NCBI RefSeq assembly: GCF_031624495.1
Contig: NZ_JAMQOP010000003.1
Coordinates: forward strand, 310,001 to 374,000
DNA length: 64,000 nucleotides
Reading direction: 5' to 3'
Origin: Halogeometricum sp. S1BR25-6
GTDB taxonomy: Archaea > Halobacteriota > Halobacteria > Halobacteriales > Haloferacaceae
Shown piece by piece: positions 1 through 8,932 of this stretch. A program made the position numbers and the translations under genes. Below the pieces are notes generated by a model. That model worked only from the letters and a program-made list of their open reading frames with translations, was not told where the DNA came from and did no database searches. Position 1 is the first letter of the stretch. Each line of letters begins with the position of its first letter.

Positions 1-867
1 GACGAGGACGACGGCGACGGCGACGACGGCGATGAGATACAGGAGGACGACGACGGGGAAGACGTGCAGGATTTCGAGCACGGCGGCGATGGCGCCGACG
101 GTGCCGAGGTTGCCGGTGGCGAAGCAAGTGCAGATGACGAACACCTCGCGCTTGTCGTAGCCGCCGCGGTCGAACACGTTCCGCGTGAGGTAGTAGCCGA
201 TACTGAACGACCCGAGCCACGAGGCGGCGCCGTCGAGGGCCGACCGGCCCGGAAGGTCGAACAGCGGGTTCATCACCGGTTGGGCCAGCGTCCCGACGAA
301 CTGGAGGCCGCCGAGTTCCGCGAGGAGGTTGACGAAGACGGCGCCGATGGGGATGACGAGCGCGACGGTCAGGAGGAGGCCACCCCAGACGATACCGGAG
401 GTGTCGCCGTTGAACAGCCACTCCGGGCCGACGCCGAGCAGGATGGGAACCGCGAAGCAGACGCCCGCGACGCGGAAGAACCAAAACAGGTTCGACGTGC
501 GCCAATAGTCGAGGTCGGTGCGAGCGACGAGTCCGCCCTCTCGGTCCAGATAGCCGTGGTGAGTCGCCATCGAAAGCGTCGTCAACACGGCGCCCGCGGC
601 GATGAGCGCGAAGGTGAAGTACTCCAAGAGCGTCGGGAACGCCCCCTGTATGAGCCCGACGAGAACGTCGAGCGGAATCGTCGTCTGCCCGTTCCACTGG
701 ACCGGAAACAGAAAGAAGAACGAGCCGGTGACGAACGCGAGGAGGAACTTCAACAGCGGACCCCGCTTTTCGGTTATCAACCCGACGTCGTCGATGGACT
801 TCTGGGCGGGCTCGGCGTTCTCGCCCGGCGTGTGCTCGTCATTCTCCCACGCAGTGCTGCCGAACAT
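1..867 (-). CDS. YjiH-family polytopic membrane protein (3' end beyond the window)
   Basis: Reads on the minus strand from ATG at 867 and runs off the left edge, so only the N-terminal 289 residues are visible. An acidic N-terminus of about 35 residues is followed by several membrane spans, including a stretch with the motif FPVQWNGQTTIPLDVL that I associate with the YjiH/nucleoside-recognition gate family of inner-membrane proteins. The family is about 450 residues long, so roughly the last third is missing here. Transported substrate is unknown. A TATA-like element centred at 894 lies about 27 nt upstream of the ATG, which supports this start and a leaderless transcript. It is divergent from the monooxygenase gene at 1182. 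Confidence 0.8.
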   Translation of the reverse strand, partial: MFGSTAWENDEHTPGENAEPAQKSIDDVGLITEKRGPLLKFLLAFVTGSFFFLFPVQWNGQTTIPLDVLVGLIQGAFPTLLEYFTFALIAAGAVLTTLSMATHHGYLDREGGLVARTDLDYWRTSNLFWFFRVAGVCFAVPILLGVGPEWLFNGDTSGIVWGGLLLTVALVIPIGAVFVNLLAELGGLQFVGTLAQPVMNPLFDLPGRSALDGAASWLGSFSIGYYLTRNVFDRGGYDKREVFVICTCFATGNLGTVGAIAAVLEILHVFPVVVLLYLIAVVAVAVVLV

Positions 868-1181
868 GGTCCACCAGTAACGACCGTTAACAATAAATCC
901 GTCGGCTTGGAGCGGCCGCCTTCGGAGATTACATCTATCGAAGTAAGAGCGTGATACAGAACATTGTACCTCTCACCCACCCATTTTGAGTTCTTTGTAA
1001 TATATACCGTGGTTCGTTCCAGAGCGGCAGTCAAACCCGGCGAACGAGCAGATATCTAAACGTCACACCCATACGGCTGTAACATCGCGGCGTCGCCGCC
1101 GAAGGTTTTCCGACGGGAGTTCGAGAGCGGGACGATATTGTGACCACAACGATTATGGTAGTTTGTGCCTCAGTTCCCGTC
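868..1181. promoter_or_regulatory. Divergent intergenic region with promoters for both flanking genes
   Basis: Spacer of 314 nt between two divergent genes. At 891-897 the plus strand reads CAATAAA, i.e. TTTATTG on the minus strand, about 27 nt from the ATG at 867. An AT-rich patch near 995-1010 contains GTAATATATACC and could be a second promoter. A weaker AT-rich element near 1151-1157 lies about 28 nt before the ATG at 1182. No convincing gene is seen in between. Confidence 0.5.
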
Positions 1182-2411
1182 ATGAGCGGCGAAACGACAG
1201 ACGATTCCGTACTGATAGCCGGTGCCGGACCGGTCGGGATGACGACCGCGCTCGCGCTGCACGCGCGAGGAGTCGACGCCACCATCCTCGAAGCCGAATC
1301 GGCGGACCGCGACCGGTCGGGGAGTCGCGCCATCTACGTCCACGGCTCGACGCTCCGGACGCTCGAACGGGTGAGCCCCGGACTCGGAACGGACCTCGTC
1401 GAGGAGGGACTGGTGTGGCCGACGCGGCGCACCTGCTGGCGGGGCAAAGAAGTGTTCTCGCGGACGTACGACACGCCCGGCGGCCACGGCGACATCCCGC
1501 ACTTCACCAGCGTCCCGCAGGTGCGCACGGAGGAGTACATGCACGAGGCCCTCGACGAGGCCGGTATCGACATCCACTGGGACGCCGGGGTCGAGACGGT
1601 CGAGTCGTCCCCCGAGGGCGTCCGCGTCGAGACGGCCGACGGCCGCGAGTGGGAGGCGCCCTACCTCGTCGGCGCCGACGGCGGCGGGTCGACCGTCCGT
1701 TCGGAGATCGGTGCGAACTTCGAGGGCGACCAGTCGGAGAACTCCTTCATCGTCGCCGACGTCGAGGAGGTCGAAGAGGACCCCCGCCCCTTGGAGCGAC
1801 TGTTCCACTACGACGACCCCTCGGTCGGCGGGCGGAACGTCCTCCTCGTCCCCTTCACGGGCGGGTGGCGCCTCGACATCCAGTGTCTCGGCGACGACGA
1901 CGCAGAGGAACTGAGCGGCGACGGACAGATGCGCGAGTTCGTCCGCACGGTGATGGGCGAACGCTACGTCGACAACATCACCTGGGTGTCCACCTACAAG
2001 TTCCTGCAGGTGATGGCCGACACGTTCGTCGACGAGCACCGCCGGGTCCTCTTGGCCGGCGAGGCCGCCCACCTCCTCGCGCCGTTCGGCGCGCGGGGGA
2101 TGAACTCGGGCATCGCGGACGCCGACGAGGCCGCTTCGGCCGTCGCCGTCGCCCTGCGGTCGCGGACCGACGGCGTCGCGCGCGACGAGGTCGAACTGTA
2201 CGCCGCCCGCCGAGAGAAGGCGGCGAAGTACAACATGGAGGCCGCGGGGCAGGCGCTCGAATATCTTCAGGGCGACGACCCCGAGACGGTCCTCCGCAAG
2301 GAGGCCGCCGCGGCGATAGCCGACTACTTCGAACCCGCCGGCGAGTATCTCGACGACGCGCCCTACGGCCCGCACGGCGCACCACCCATCGTCACCACCG
2401 GGAACTACTGA
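1182..2411 (+). CDS. FAD-dependent aromatic-type monooxygenase
   Basis: A protein of 409 residues of the PHBH/UbiH-like class A flavoprotein monooxygenases, which hydroxylate aromatic or polyketide substrates using NAD(P)H and O2. The N-terminal Rossmann motif GAGPVG is at residues 14-19, the second FAD/NADPH contact GADGGGSTVR is near 165-174, and the third flavin motif GEAAHLLAPFGARG begins near 293. The frame is open back to a GTG at 1140, but ATG 1182 places the nucleotide-binding motif at the usual distance from the start. No signal peptide, so cytosolic. Substrate cannot be told from sequence. It stands alone rather than in an obvious operon. Confidence 0.85.
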   Translation: MSGETTDDSVLIAGAGPVGMTTALALHARGVDATILEAESADRDRSGSRAIYVHGSTLRTLERVSPGLGTDLVEEGLVWPTRRTCWRGKEVFSRTYDTPGGHGDIPHFTSVPQVRTEEYMHEALDEAGIDIHWDAGVETVESSPEGVRVETADGREWEAPYLVGADGGGSTVRSEIGANFEGDQSENSFIVADVEEVEEDPRPLERLFHYDDPSVGGRNVLLVPFTGGWRLDIQCLGDDDAEELSGDGQMREFVRTVMGERYVDNITWVSTYKFLQVMADTFVDEHRRVLLAGEAAHLLAPFGARGMNSGIADADEAASAVAVALRSRTDGVARDEVELYAARREKAAKYNMEAAGQALEYLQGDDPETVLRKEAAAAIADYFEPAGEYLDDAPYGPHGAPPIVTTGNY

Positions 2412-2499
2412 GAACCGACGACCGGGCGGTCGCTCCGACTCGCTCGTTTTTCTCGCCCGTCGCGCAAGAAGAGCGTCGCGTCCGCAGTCGCCGCGTCGG

Positions 2500-2820
2500 T
2501 TACAAGTCGAGTTTCTTCGCCACCCAGTGGTCGCGAGCGGCGAGCACCATCTCCTCGTCGTCCGCGAACGCCGTCGTCTCGGCGATGAACTCATCCCACG
2601 CGCCGGTCGGCACCTGTTCGAGTTCCGCGGCCGAGGAGACGTCCGACGGACTGGCCGCGACCATCTCCTCGAAGTCGTCGAACTCGGTGTACTCGGCCAT
2701 GAACGCCTCGTCGAACACGTCTTCGATGGGTATCTCCGAACCGATGTCGTGGACGTCCGACGCCTCGGGCACGTCGTCGGCAGACGCCACCGTCGACTCT
2801 AGGTCGGTATCGAGTGCCAT
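2500..2820 (-). CDS. Small acidic hypothetical protein
   Basis: A very acidic protein of 106 residues with no membrane segment. Phe/Trp-containing acidic blocks recur (EFDDFEEMVAASP, then AWDEFIAETT and DDEEMVLAA), suggesting a small helical fold with an internal repeat. I do not recognise a named family. A TATA-like element (plus strand TAATAAA, 2843-2849) lies 26 nt upstream of the ATG, which supports it being a real, leaderless gene. It is divergent from the hydrolase gene at 2944. Confidence 0.65.
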   Translation of the reverse strand: MALDTDLESTVASADDVPEASDVHDIGSEIPIEDVFDEAFMAEYTEFDDFEEMVAASPSDVSSAAELEQVPTGAWDEFIAETTAFADDEEMVLAARDHWVAKKLDL

Positions 2821-2943
2821 ACCGGATGCAGTGCGCCGACCGTAATAAAATCTCCTTCGGCGCGCCGAACGCTCGACGACTACGGACCGCTCCGCCTACG
2901 GAGACCACCACCCTTTATTAGCGTCTCGACCGCACGTCTGTCC
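2821..2943. promoter_or_regulatory. Divergent promoter pair
   Basis: Two TATA-like boxes point outward. TAATAAA at 2843-2849 (TTTATTA on the minus strand) is centred 26 nt before the start at 2820. TTTATTA at 2914-2920 is centred 27 nt before the ATG at 2944. Both spacings fit leaderless haloarchaeal transcripts. Confidence 0.65.
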
Positions 2944-3822
2944 ATGCGCTTCGTCAGATACGACGACGGACAGTTAGGTCTGCTCACCGACGACGGCACC
3001 GGCGTCATCGACCTCGGCGACCGACTCGACCTCGACGGCCGCGAACCGCTCCTCGACTACGTGGAGGGCGACTACGACGCCGAACAGTACGCCGACGAGG
3101 ACCCCGACCACGACGTTGAGGACGTCGATCTGCTGTCGCCCGTCGGCCGGCCCGGCAAGGTCATCGCCGCGCCGCTGAACTACGAGAACCACATCGAGGA
3201 GGCGCTTTCGGACCGCGACATCACCACCGACGAGTGGTTCTCCATCAAGGACAAAGGCTACTTCCTGAAGGCGCCCTCCAGCGTCGTCGGCCCGGACCAC
3301 GGCGTCGAACTGCCGTTCTCGGACCGCCGGACGGACCACGAGATAGAACTCGCGTTCGTGATGGGCGAGGAGGCCAAGGACGTCGACGCCGAGGACGCGT
3401 GGGACCACATCTTCGGCTACACCATCCTGCTCGACATCTCGCTGCGCGGCGACCAAGACCGCTCGAACCGCAAATCCTACGACACCTTCACCGTCGTCGG
3501 ACCGTGCGTCGTCACCGCCGACGAGATAGACGACCCCCAGGACCTCCAGATGGAACTGCAACTCAACGGCGAACGACGCCAGTACGAGAACACGGGCGAT
3601 ATGGTGTACACCTGCGCCGACGTCGTCCAGTACGCCTCCCTCGGCGCGACGCTCGAAGCGGGCGATATCATCACGACGGGGACGCCGGAGGGCGTCAGCG
3701 AACTCTCCGACGGCGACACCATCGAGGCCGAGATAGAGGACGTCGGCAGTATGACCGTCGACGTGACGGGCCGGGACGTCAGCTACGAGGACGCGAACGT
3801 CCAGAAGGGCGGCCAGGAGTAA
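2944..3822 (+). CDS. Fumarylacetoacetate hydrolase family protein
   Basis: A protein of 292 residues of the FAH fold, whose members hydrolyse or decarboxylate acylpyruvate-like and oxo-diacid intermediates of aromatic-compound catabolism using a divalent metal. The C-terminal catalytic domain carries the characteristic DHEIELAFVMG segment with acidic metal ligands near residues 132-142, a GYTILLDISLRGDQ segment, and the TGTPEGV signature near 245. The N-terminal 70 residues are the usual acidic cap. It lies convergent to the thioesterase gene, 21 nt away. Precise substrate is open (acylpyruvate, oxaloacetate or homoprotocatechuate-type). Confidence 0.85.
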   Translation: MRFVRYDDGQLGLLTDDGTGVIDLGDRLDLDGREPLLDYVEGDYDAEQYADEDPDHDVEDVDLLSPVGRPGKVIAAPLNYENHIEEALSDRDITTDEWFSIKDKGYFLKAPSSVVGPDHGVELPFSDRRTDHEIELAFVMGEEAKDVDAEDAWDHIFGYTILLDISLRGDQDRSNRKSYDTFTVVGPCVVTADEIDDPQDLQMELQLNGERRQYENTGDMVYTCADVVQYASLGATLEAGDIITTGTPEGVSELSDGDTIEAEIEDVGSMTVDVTGRDVSYEDANVQKGGQE

Positions 3823-3843
3823 TCATACGCGGCCGCGGGTCGG

Positions 3844-4272
3844 TCAGTCGTCTCCGTCCTCGTCTCCCTCTTCGGCCGCGTACTCCGACAGCGCCGCCCG
3901 GAGGTCGTCAGGGAGTTCCATCGAACCCTGCCCGTCGGCGGGGGCGCAGACGCGCTGTTCGTAGCCGGTGAACGCCACCTCGCCGTTCGAGCGCGCGACG
4001 TACTCGAACCGAACGCTTCGGTTCCCGAGGTCCGGTGTCAGTTCGACGGTCACCTCGTCGCCCGCCTCCACCGGCCGCTCGAACTCGAAGTTCATCTCGA
4101 CGAGCGGCAGTCCGTAGCCGTGCTCCTCAACGATCTCCCAGTACGGGAATCCGATGTCCTGCATGAACATGTCGGACGTCTCGTGCATCGCGTCGACGAT
4201 GCGCGGATAGTGGGCGATACCGAAGGAGTCGGCGTCCGAGAACCGGACGGTCCAGACGCGTTCGTACGTCAC
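3844..4272 (-). CDS. 4HBT-type (hotdog) acyl-CoA thioesterase
   Basis: Hotdog-fold thioesterase. With a GTG start at 4272 the protein has 142 residues, the normal size for 4-hydroxybenzoyl-CoA thioesterase-like enzymes. The catalytic Asp region FSDADSFGIAHYPR starts near residue 10, followed by the long helix with DAMHETSDMFMQDIG. The frame remains open upstream to 4431, but that extra part is Arg-rich and unlike the acidic body, so I chose the internal start; this choice is uncertain. The protein would hydrolyse an acyl-CoA in the cytosol. Convergent with the FAH-family gene. Confidence 0.75.
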   Translation of the reverse strand: MTYERVWTVRFSDADSFGIAHYPRIVDAMHETSDMFMQDIGFPYWEIVEEHGYGLPLVEMNFEFERPVEAGDEVTVELTPDLGNRSVRFEYVARSNGEVAFTGYEQRVCAPADGQGSMELPDDLRAALSEYAAEEGDEDGDD

Positions 4273-5018
4273 GCTCGGACCTCCGGTCGCGTCGCGCGGG
4301 TCGCTCTCGACGGCGACCCGGTGGTTGTCGTTCGAGTCACGGAAGTCCCTTTTCCCGGCACTCAAAAGAGTGTTTCTCTCGCCTCTCCTGGCGGAGCGAC
4401 GACGCGTTCGCCGACATCGAACGAACTGCACGGTCGAGGAGCGAATCGGAGGGAAGAACGCACCCGAGAGGCGAGCGTACGGCGCCAGAGGCGTGGTACC
4501 GGCTCTCGGTTCCGAAATCGCCGCGTCGCGGAGAAGAAATGTTCGATTACACCGAACAAAAGGGAGCGGAGACCGCGGGCCGGAGATGAAATGAAACCGA
4601 GATTCCCGGAATCAGGGTAGAGAGAAGACGCCGGAACGGTGTCGAGCGATTCGGCGGGTGATCGACGACCGTAGGGAGACGGATTTTTGGCATTCTATTA
4701 CATAACTAGTTTTGTAATATCCATCCTCAGATTCCAAACGGTCACTCGGCGGTTCGGTGAGGTCGAACGCTACGAGGGAGAACGCTCGTTCGGCGTCGCC
4801 GCGGAACACGGCGACGACCCGTCGTGCGAACCACCCGTGAGTCTTTCGAGCGACCTGACTTCGTCTCGGCGTCGTATGGTTCTCATATCCGAAATATAGT
4901 TTCGTATATCGAATTTCGGACTGATATTTGCGAATTTCAGACACACATAGGTCGGAGAGGAAATCTGCCATGGACGCGTTTCGACGCCGTTTTCCGACGC
5001 TGCCCGAAGGTGTACCCG
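4273..5018. other. Long intergenic region with AT-rich patches and dyads
   Basis: No supported gene in about 750 nt. Reading frames here are short or Arg-rich. Two AT-rich islands stand out: 4682-4732 and 4880-4950. The first contains ATTACA (4697-4702) and TGTAAT (4713-4718) as an inverted pair, the second TCCGAAAT (4888-4895) and ATTTCGGA (4913-4920). They probably hold the promoter and control sites for the downstream lipoprotein gene. Confidence 0.5.
4888..4920. promoter_or_regulatory. Inverted repeat in AT-rich island
   Basis: TCCGAAAT at 4888-4895 is the exact reverse complement of ATTTCGGA at 4913-4920, separated by 17 nt of mostly A/T. The position, about 100 nt before the lipoprotein start, suggests a regulator site or promoter element rather than a terminator. 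Confidence 0.4.
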
Positions 5019-5576
5019 ATGGACTTCGAGACAGACCGCCGCCAATTCCTGGAACTCGCCGGGACCGGAACCGCCCTCTCGCTCGCCGGTTGTAGCGCGC
5101 TCCAAGACGACGCCGCCCAGCAGACGACGACCACCGGAGCGGGCGAAAGCGGCGACGGCTCCCGACGAGTGGCCGTCACCGTACAACCCGACCAACAGAA
5201 ACTCCAGCAGCGACGCCAGGAGATCCAGTCCGAACTCTCCTCCGGGAACGTCTCCCGGTCGGAGGCGCAACAGCAGTACCAGACGGCGCAGCAGGAACTG
5301 CTCACCCAGGCCGTCGACTCCTTCCGCCAGCGCGCCGACTCGACCTCGAACCTCAGCGTCGTCGGCGCGGTCGAGCAGTTCGGAATCATCCTCATCGCCG
5401 GGGCACCGGCCGCCCTCATCGACTCGCTGTCGTTCGAGACGGTGAACGCGCTGCTCCCGCAGGAGACGTTCCAGCAGGCGAAGTCGCAGGCCCAGCAGGG
5501 AAGCGGAACCGGGACCGCGGGCTCGGGCGCGAGCGCGACCGCGGTCGGGGATTCGACCGAGACGCCCTCTAGCTGA
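5019..5576 (+). CDS. Tat-exported lipoprotein, Gln-rich, unknown function
   Basis: A protein of 185 residues. The start at 5019 places a twin-arginine motif DRRQFLELAG at residues 6-15 followed by a lipobox LAGC with Cys25, so it should be exported folded by Tat and lipid-anchored outside the membrane. The mature part is rich in Gln, with a helical, probably coiled-coil segment at about 55-100 (QKLQQRRQEIQSEL, QQQYQTAQQELLTQ), then a hydrophobic segment near 120-140 and a Gly/Ala/Ser/Thr-rich tail. The frame extends upstream to 4824 but without a signal-like sequence. Family not recognised. Confidence 0.75.
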   Translation: MDFETDRRQFLELAGTGTALSLAGCSALQDDAAQQTTTTGAGESGDGSRRVAVTVQPDQQKLQQRRQEIQSELSSGNVSRSEAQQQYQTAQQELLTQAVDSFRQRADSTSNLSVVGAVEQFGIILIAGAPAALIDSLSFETVNALLPQETFQQAKSQAQQGSGTGTAGSGASATAVGDSTETPSS

Positions 5577-5628
5577 ACTGTTCCGAACCGGGAGCGCCGA
5601 CCGCTCCCGCCTCACCGCCTTCGATTAG

Positions 5629-5636
5629 TTTTACTA
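5629..5636 (+). promoter_or_regulatory. TATA-like promoter element of the MFS gene
   Basis: GTTTTACT centred about 28 nt upstream of the ATG at 5660, fitting a leaderless transcript. Confidence 0.5.
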
Positions 5637-5659
5637 GGCCCCGCTCGGACCGGAGGACG

Positions 5660-6862
5660 ATGAGACGCCGCCTCGGCGCGTTGGACACGCTGCTTCTGAC
5701 CGCGGCCATCTGGTTTCTGGCGAAGTTCGTCCGCTACGCGTTCCCCCCGCTGTTCCCCGAGTTCCAGGCGACCTACGGCGTCTCCAACGGCACCATCGGG
5801 CTGGCGTACACCGCGATGATGCTCGTCTACGCCGTCATGCAGTTCCCGTCGGGCGTCCTCGCGGACAGGGTCGGGTCGCCCCGGGTCATCGCCGGCGGCG
5901 TGGTCACCGCCGCCCTCGGCGTCTTCGCGCTCTCGCGTCCCGTCTCGTTCCCCCTTCTCGTCGGGGGGATGGTGCTCGTCGGCCTCGGTACGGGCGTCCA
6001 CAAGACTGTCGCCGTCCGCTTTCTCTCGTCGGTGTACCCCGAGCGGAAAGGGCGCGCGCTGGGCGTCCTCGACACGTTCGGCGCGCTCGGGGGCGTCGTC
6101 GCGCCCGCGGCCGTCGTCGCCGTCGCCGGCAGGTACGGGTGGGGGACGCTGTTCTTCGGAAGCGGCGTCGCCGGCCTCCTCCTCGCCGGCGCGTTCCTCG
6201 TTCGGACGTCGCCCGCGGAAGCGTCCGGCGGGGGAGAAGAGGGCGGAACGCGTAGCGACGGGAGCGAGACGAATGACCGCGGCGGCGCGTCGCTCGACGA
6301 TTATCTCGCGCTGTGCGCCGACCGGCGCTTCACCGTGTTCGTGCTCGTCACCGTCGCGTTCTCCTTCACCTACAACGGCGTCGTCGCCTTCCTCCCGCTG
6401 TATCTGACCGCTTCGGCGACGGTGAGTTCGACCGTCGCGAACGGGCTCTACAGCGTCCTCTTCGCCGTGAGCTTCGTCCAACTGCTCACGGGCGACCTGA
6501 GCGACCGCGTCGGCTCGCTGCGCGTCATCGTCGGAACGCTGACGCTGGCGCTCGTCGGTCTCGTCGGCCTCCTCGTCGGGTCGACGACGCTCGCCCTCGG
6601 CGCGTCGGTGGTCGCCTTCGGACTGGGGTCGCACGGCTTCCGCCCCGTCAGGGGCTCCTTTCTAGTCGAGTTGGTGCCCGACTCGCTCGCCGGCGGCGGC
6701 CTCGGCGCGGTCCGGACGGTGCTGATGGGGGCCGGCGCCGTCGCCCCCGCCGTCGTTGGCGTCGTCTCCGAACGGGCGTCGTTCGAGGCGGCGTTCGCCC
6801 TCCTGGCCGTCTCGCTGGTCGTCGCCGTCGCCGCCTCGGCGGGACTGCTCGCGACCCGGTGA
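5660..6862 (+). CDS. Major facilitator superfamily transporter
   Basis: A protein of 400 residues with about 12 hydrophobic spans and the MFS loop 2-3 motif (GVLADRVGSPRVIAGG) after the second span and its second-half echo (GDLSDRVGSLRVIVG). A charged, Gly/Asp/Glu-rich loop near residues 185-215 separates the two halves. It is of the general drug/metabolite carrier type; direction and substrate are not evident. The gene has its own TATA element and stands alone between the lipoprotein gene and the convergent malate oxidoreductase. Confidence 0.85.
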   Translation: MRRRLGALDTLLLTAAIWFLAKFVRYAFPPLFPEFQATYGVSNGTIGLAYTAMMLVYAVMQFPSGVLADRVGSPRVIAGGVVTAALGVFALSRPVSFPLLVGGMVLVGLGTGVHKTVAVRFLSSVYPERKGRALGVLDTFGALGGVVAPAAVVAVAGRYGWGTLFFGSGVAGLLLAGAFLVRTSPAEASGGGEEGGTRSDGSETNDRGGASLDDYLALCADRRFTVFVLVTVAFSFTYNGVVAFLPLYLTASATVSSTVANGLYSVLFAVSFVQLLTGDLSDRVGSLRVIVGTLTLALVGLVGLLVGSTTLALGASVVAFGLGSHGFRPVRGSFLVELVPDSLAGGGLGAVRTVLMGAGAVAPAVVGVVSERASFEAAFALLAVSLVVAVAASAGLLATR

Positions 6863-7134
6863 CGGCCGAGCGGACGGCTCTCGACGACCCCGAGCCGAGC
6901 GGCGCTTCCAGATGAGTGGATACTTCGCAAATTCGCACGTATAATTGAGGATTTTGGAACCGCAAATACAAATTATAGAACCATACGTTTATATACGCCA
7001 CTACGAGCCGAGCGTTCGGCAGACGAGCGTCGGATGAGAAGCGTAGGTACCATCCGGCGAGCGGGTGCGGATAGTCGCCGAGTCGGTGCGCGTACGACCG
7101 CGAAGTGGTAGAGTCGAATCGGGTCGAGTCGCTT

Positions 7135-8526
7135 TCAGTCGTTCGCGTGCGGCGCCTCCGCGTCCGTCTCCGCGTCCGTATCCGTCTGCTCGGGACGTGG
7201 GAAGTTGTCGATGGTGTCGGCGCGGAACGCCTCTTCGTCGAACTCGTACTCCCCGTCGAAGAAGTCCATCAGTGTCCGGGTGTCGCGCATCGCGTTCTTC
7301 AGACTGGTCGAGGCGCCCGGCGACGGCGTGATATTGAAGATTATCTCGTCGCCGACGATCTTTGCCTCGCCCATGTCGAGGGCCTTCTCCTCGAGGTTGA
7401 CGATCTGCGGACGGACGCCGCCGTAGCCCTTCGCGCGTTCGATGTCGTCGATAGTGGCGCTGGGGACGACCTTCTGGACGTGCGGCAGGAATTTCTCGGG
7501 ACCCACCTTCGGGAGGTCGTAGACGAGGTTCCGGAGGACGTAGGGGAGGAGGATGCGGTCGGCGAGGATGTTGGCGTAACTGAGGAACGCCGCGGCGTTC
7601 AGTCCGAACACGTCGAGGAAGTCCTTGACCGTCGAGACGCGGCCGCGTTCGAGCGTTGGAACGAGTTTGGCCGTCGGCCCGAACCGCGTGATGGAGGGGT
7701 CGTGGACGTCGGCGTCGCCGTGAATCGCGGCGAACGGGAGCTTCTTCATCTGCAGGGTGTACACCTTCCCGTTCAGGAAGTCGTCGGCGAGGAAGAAACT
7801 GCCCGCGATGGGGAGCAACACCGAGTCCTGTCCGTAGCCGAGCGACTTCGCCATCTGGAGGCTGTGCGATCCCGCGGCGACGACAGTCACGTCGGCGTCG
7901 AACTTCCCGGCGGTCGTATCGAGCGTGAAGCCCTCGTATCCCTCGGTTATCTCTTCGACCTCCGTGGAGGTGTAGACGTCGACGTTCGCCTCCTCGCGGG
8001 CCTCCTCGACGAACGACTGCGAGGTGGCGCCGTAGTCGACGACGTAGCCGTCGGGCGTCTGGAGGGCGAGCAGTTCCTCGTCGGGGTCACGACCCTCGAC
8101 GACCTTCGGTTCTATCTCGGCGATTTCCTCGCGGTCGATGGGTCGGAGCTTCGGGTACAGGTCGCCGAAGCCCTCCTCGTGGTAGCGCTCTTCGAGGCTC
8201 TCGACCTCCTCGTCGCCCACGGCGAGGACCATTTTGCTCCGCTTCGCGTGCATCTCGCGGTCGGGGTCGTGGTTCTCCAGATAGCCCGCGAGCGTCTCTG
8301 CACCCCGCTTGACGGACTCGGCCTTCTCGAGTTTGTAGTTCGTCTCGATGTCGCCGAAGTGCAGCGTCTGGGAGTTGTTCGTGTGCTTCGAGTTGATGGC
8401 GGCTATCTCTTCTTCTTTCTCGACGAGCGCGATCGATTCGATGTCGGTGAACTTCGCCGTCGTGTAGAGCAGCGAGGCGCCGCTGATGCCGCCGCCGACG
8501 ATGACGAGGTCGTACGTTCCAGCCAT
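7135..8526 (-). CDS. mqo: Malate:quinone oxidoreductase-type FAD protein
   Basis: A protein of 463 residues from ATG 8526. The FAD-binding GGGISG is at residues 11-16, and the segment KHTNNSQTLHFGDIETNY near 47-64 is characteristic of malate:quinone oxidoreductases, which oxidise malate to oxaloacetate and pass electrons to the quinone pool at the membrane inner face. A C-terminal GGVRPQIVN and FNITPSPGASTSLKN pattern also fits the family. The frame runs upstream to 8607, but the flavin motif only sits correctly from 8526. A TTAAAG-type element about 35-40 nt upstream on the minus strand could be its promoter. Confidence 0.8.
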   Translation of the reverse strand: MAGTYDLVIVGGGISGASLLYTTAKFTDIESIALVEKEEEIAAINSKHTNNSQTLHFGDIETNYKLEKAESVKRGAETLAGYLENHDPDREMHAKRSKMVLAVGDEEVESLEERYHEEGFGDLYPKLRPIDREEIAEIEPKVVEGRDPDEELLALQTPDGYVVDYGATSQSFVEEAREEANVDVYTSTEVEEITEGYEGFTLDTTAGKFDADVTVVAAGSHSLQMAKSLGYGQDSVLLPIAGSFFLADDFLNGKVYTLQMKKLPFAAIHGDADVHDPSITRFGPTAKLVPTLERGRVSTVKDFLDVFGLNAAAFLSYANILADRILLPYVLRNLVYDLPKVGPEKFLPHVQKVVPSATIDDIERAKGYGGVRPQIVNLEEKALDMGEAKIVGDEIIFNITPSPGASTSLKNAMRDTRTLMDFFDGEYEFDEEAFRADTIDNFPRPEQTDTDAETDAEAPHAND

Positions 8527-8932
8527 AGTTGGTCCTACCTCGACAGTCGTGCTTCGACCCTTTAACTCGTGCTCTATCGCCTCGAAAAATATCGACAGCC
8601 GTTGCACGGCGTATCGACGATAGTCGTCTTCGGCGGTCGCACGGGGTCGACACGAGTCGGACGCCGGGCCGAATTCGGACCGGGTACGGTACCCCCGGCC
8701 GCGTTCGCCGTACCCCGGCGATGGTGGTTTCGACCCTCCGTTCGCACTCTCGGACTTCGACGGAGTCCGGAGTTCGGGAGGGGTTTGAGCCGTTCGCAGT
8801 TTCTACAAATTGTAGAATTTTCAGAATTTTGGAGATTCGCGCTCACGCTGCCGGCACTCTCTCCCGATACCGGCGCGGGACTCCCCGTACCGCCGGATTG
8901 ACCTGTCGACGCCGCGAATTTTCGACTACGCG
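8527..8932. other. Divergent intergenic region with perfect palindrome
   Basis: About 400 nt between divergent genes. No supported ORF. The left part should carry the mqo promoter. The right part contains an AT-rich block at 8798-8835 with a perfect palindrome (8801-8817) and the AT-rich sequence CAGAATTTTGGAG just after it. Confidence 0.5.
8801..8817. promoter_or_regulatory. Perfect palindrome, candidate operator
   Basis: TTCTACAAATTGTAGAA, two 8-bp arms around one central base. It lies about 115-130 nt before the dioxygenase start at 8933, within the only AT-rich block of the spacer, so it may be a repressor site controlling the two-gene ring-cleavage operon. The binding protein is not identified in the window. 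Confidence 0.55.

Noticed and set aside
64-954. 296-codon plus-strand ORF
   Set aside because: Antisense to the YjiH-type membrane gene and extending into its promoter; low-complexity acidic composition with no domain, as in mirror frames of GC-rich genes.
1170-2594. Long minus-strand ORF of 474 codons
   Set aside because: Exactly opposite the monooxygenase, which has all three flavin motifs; the antisense product has none.
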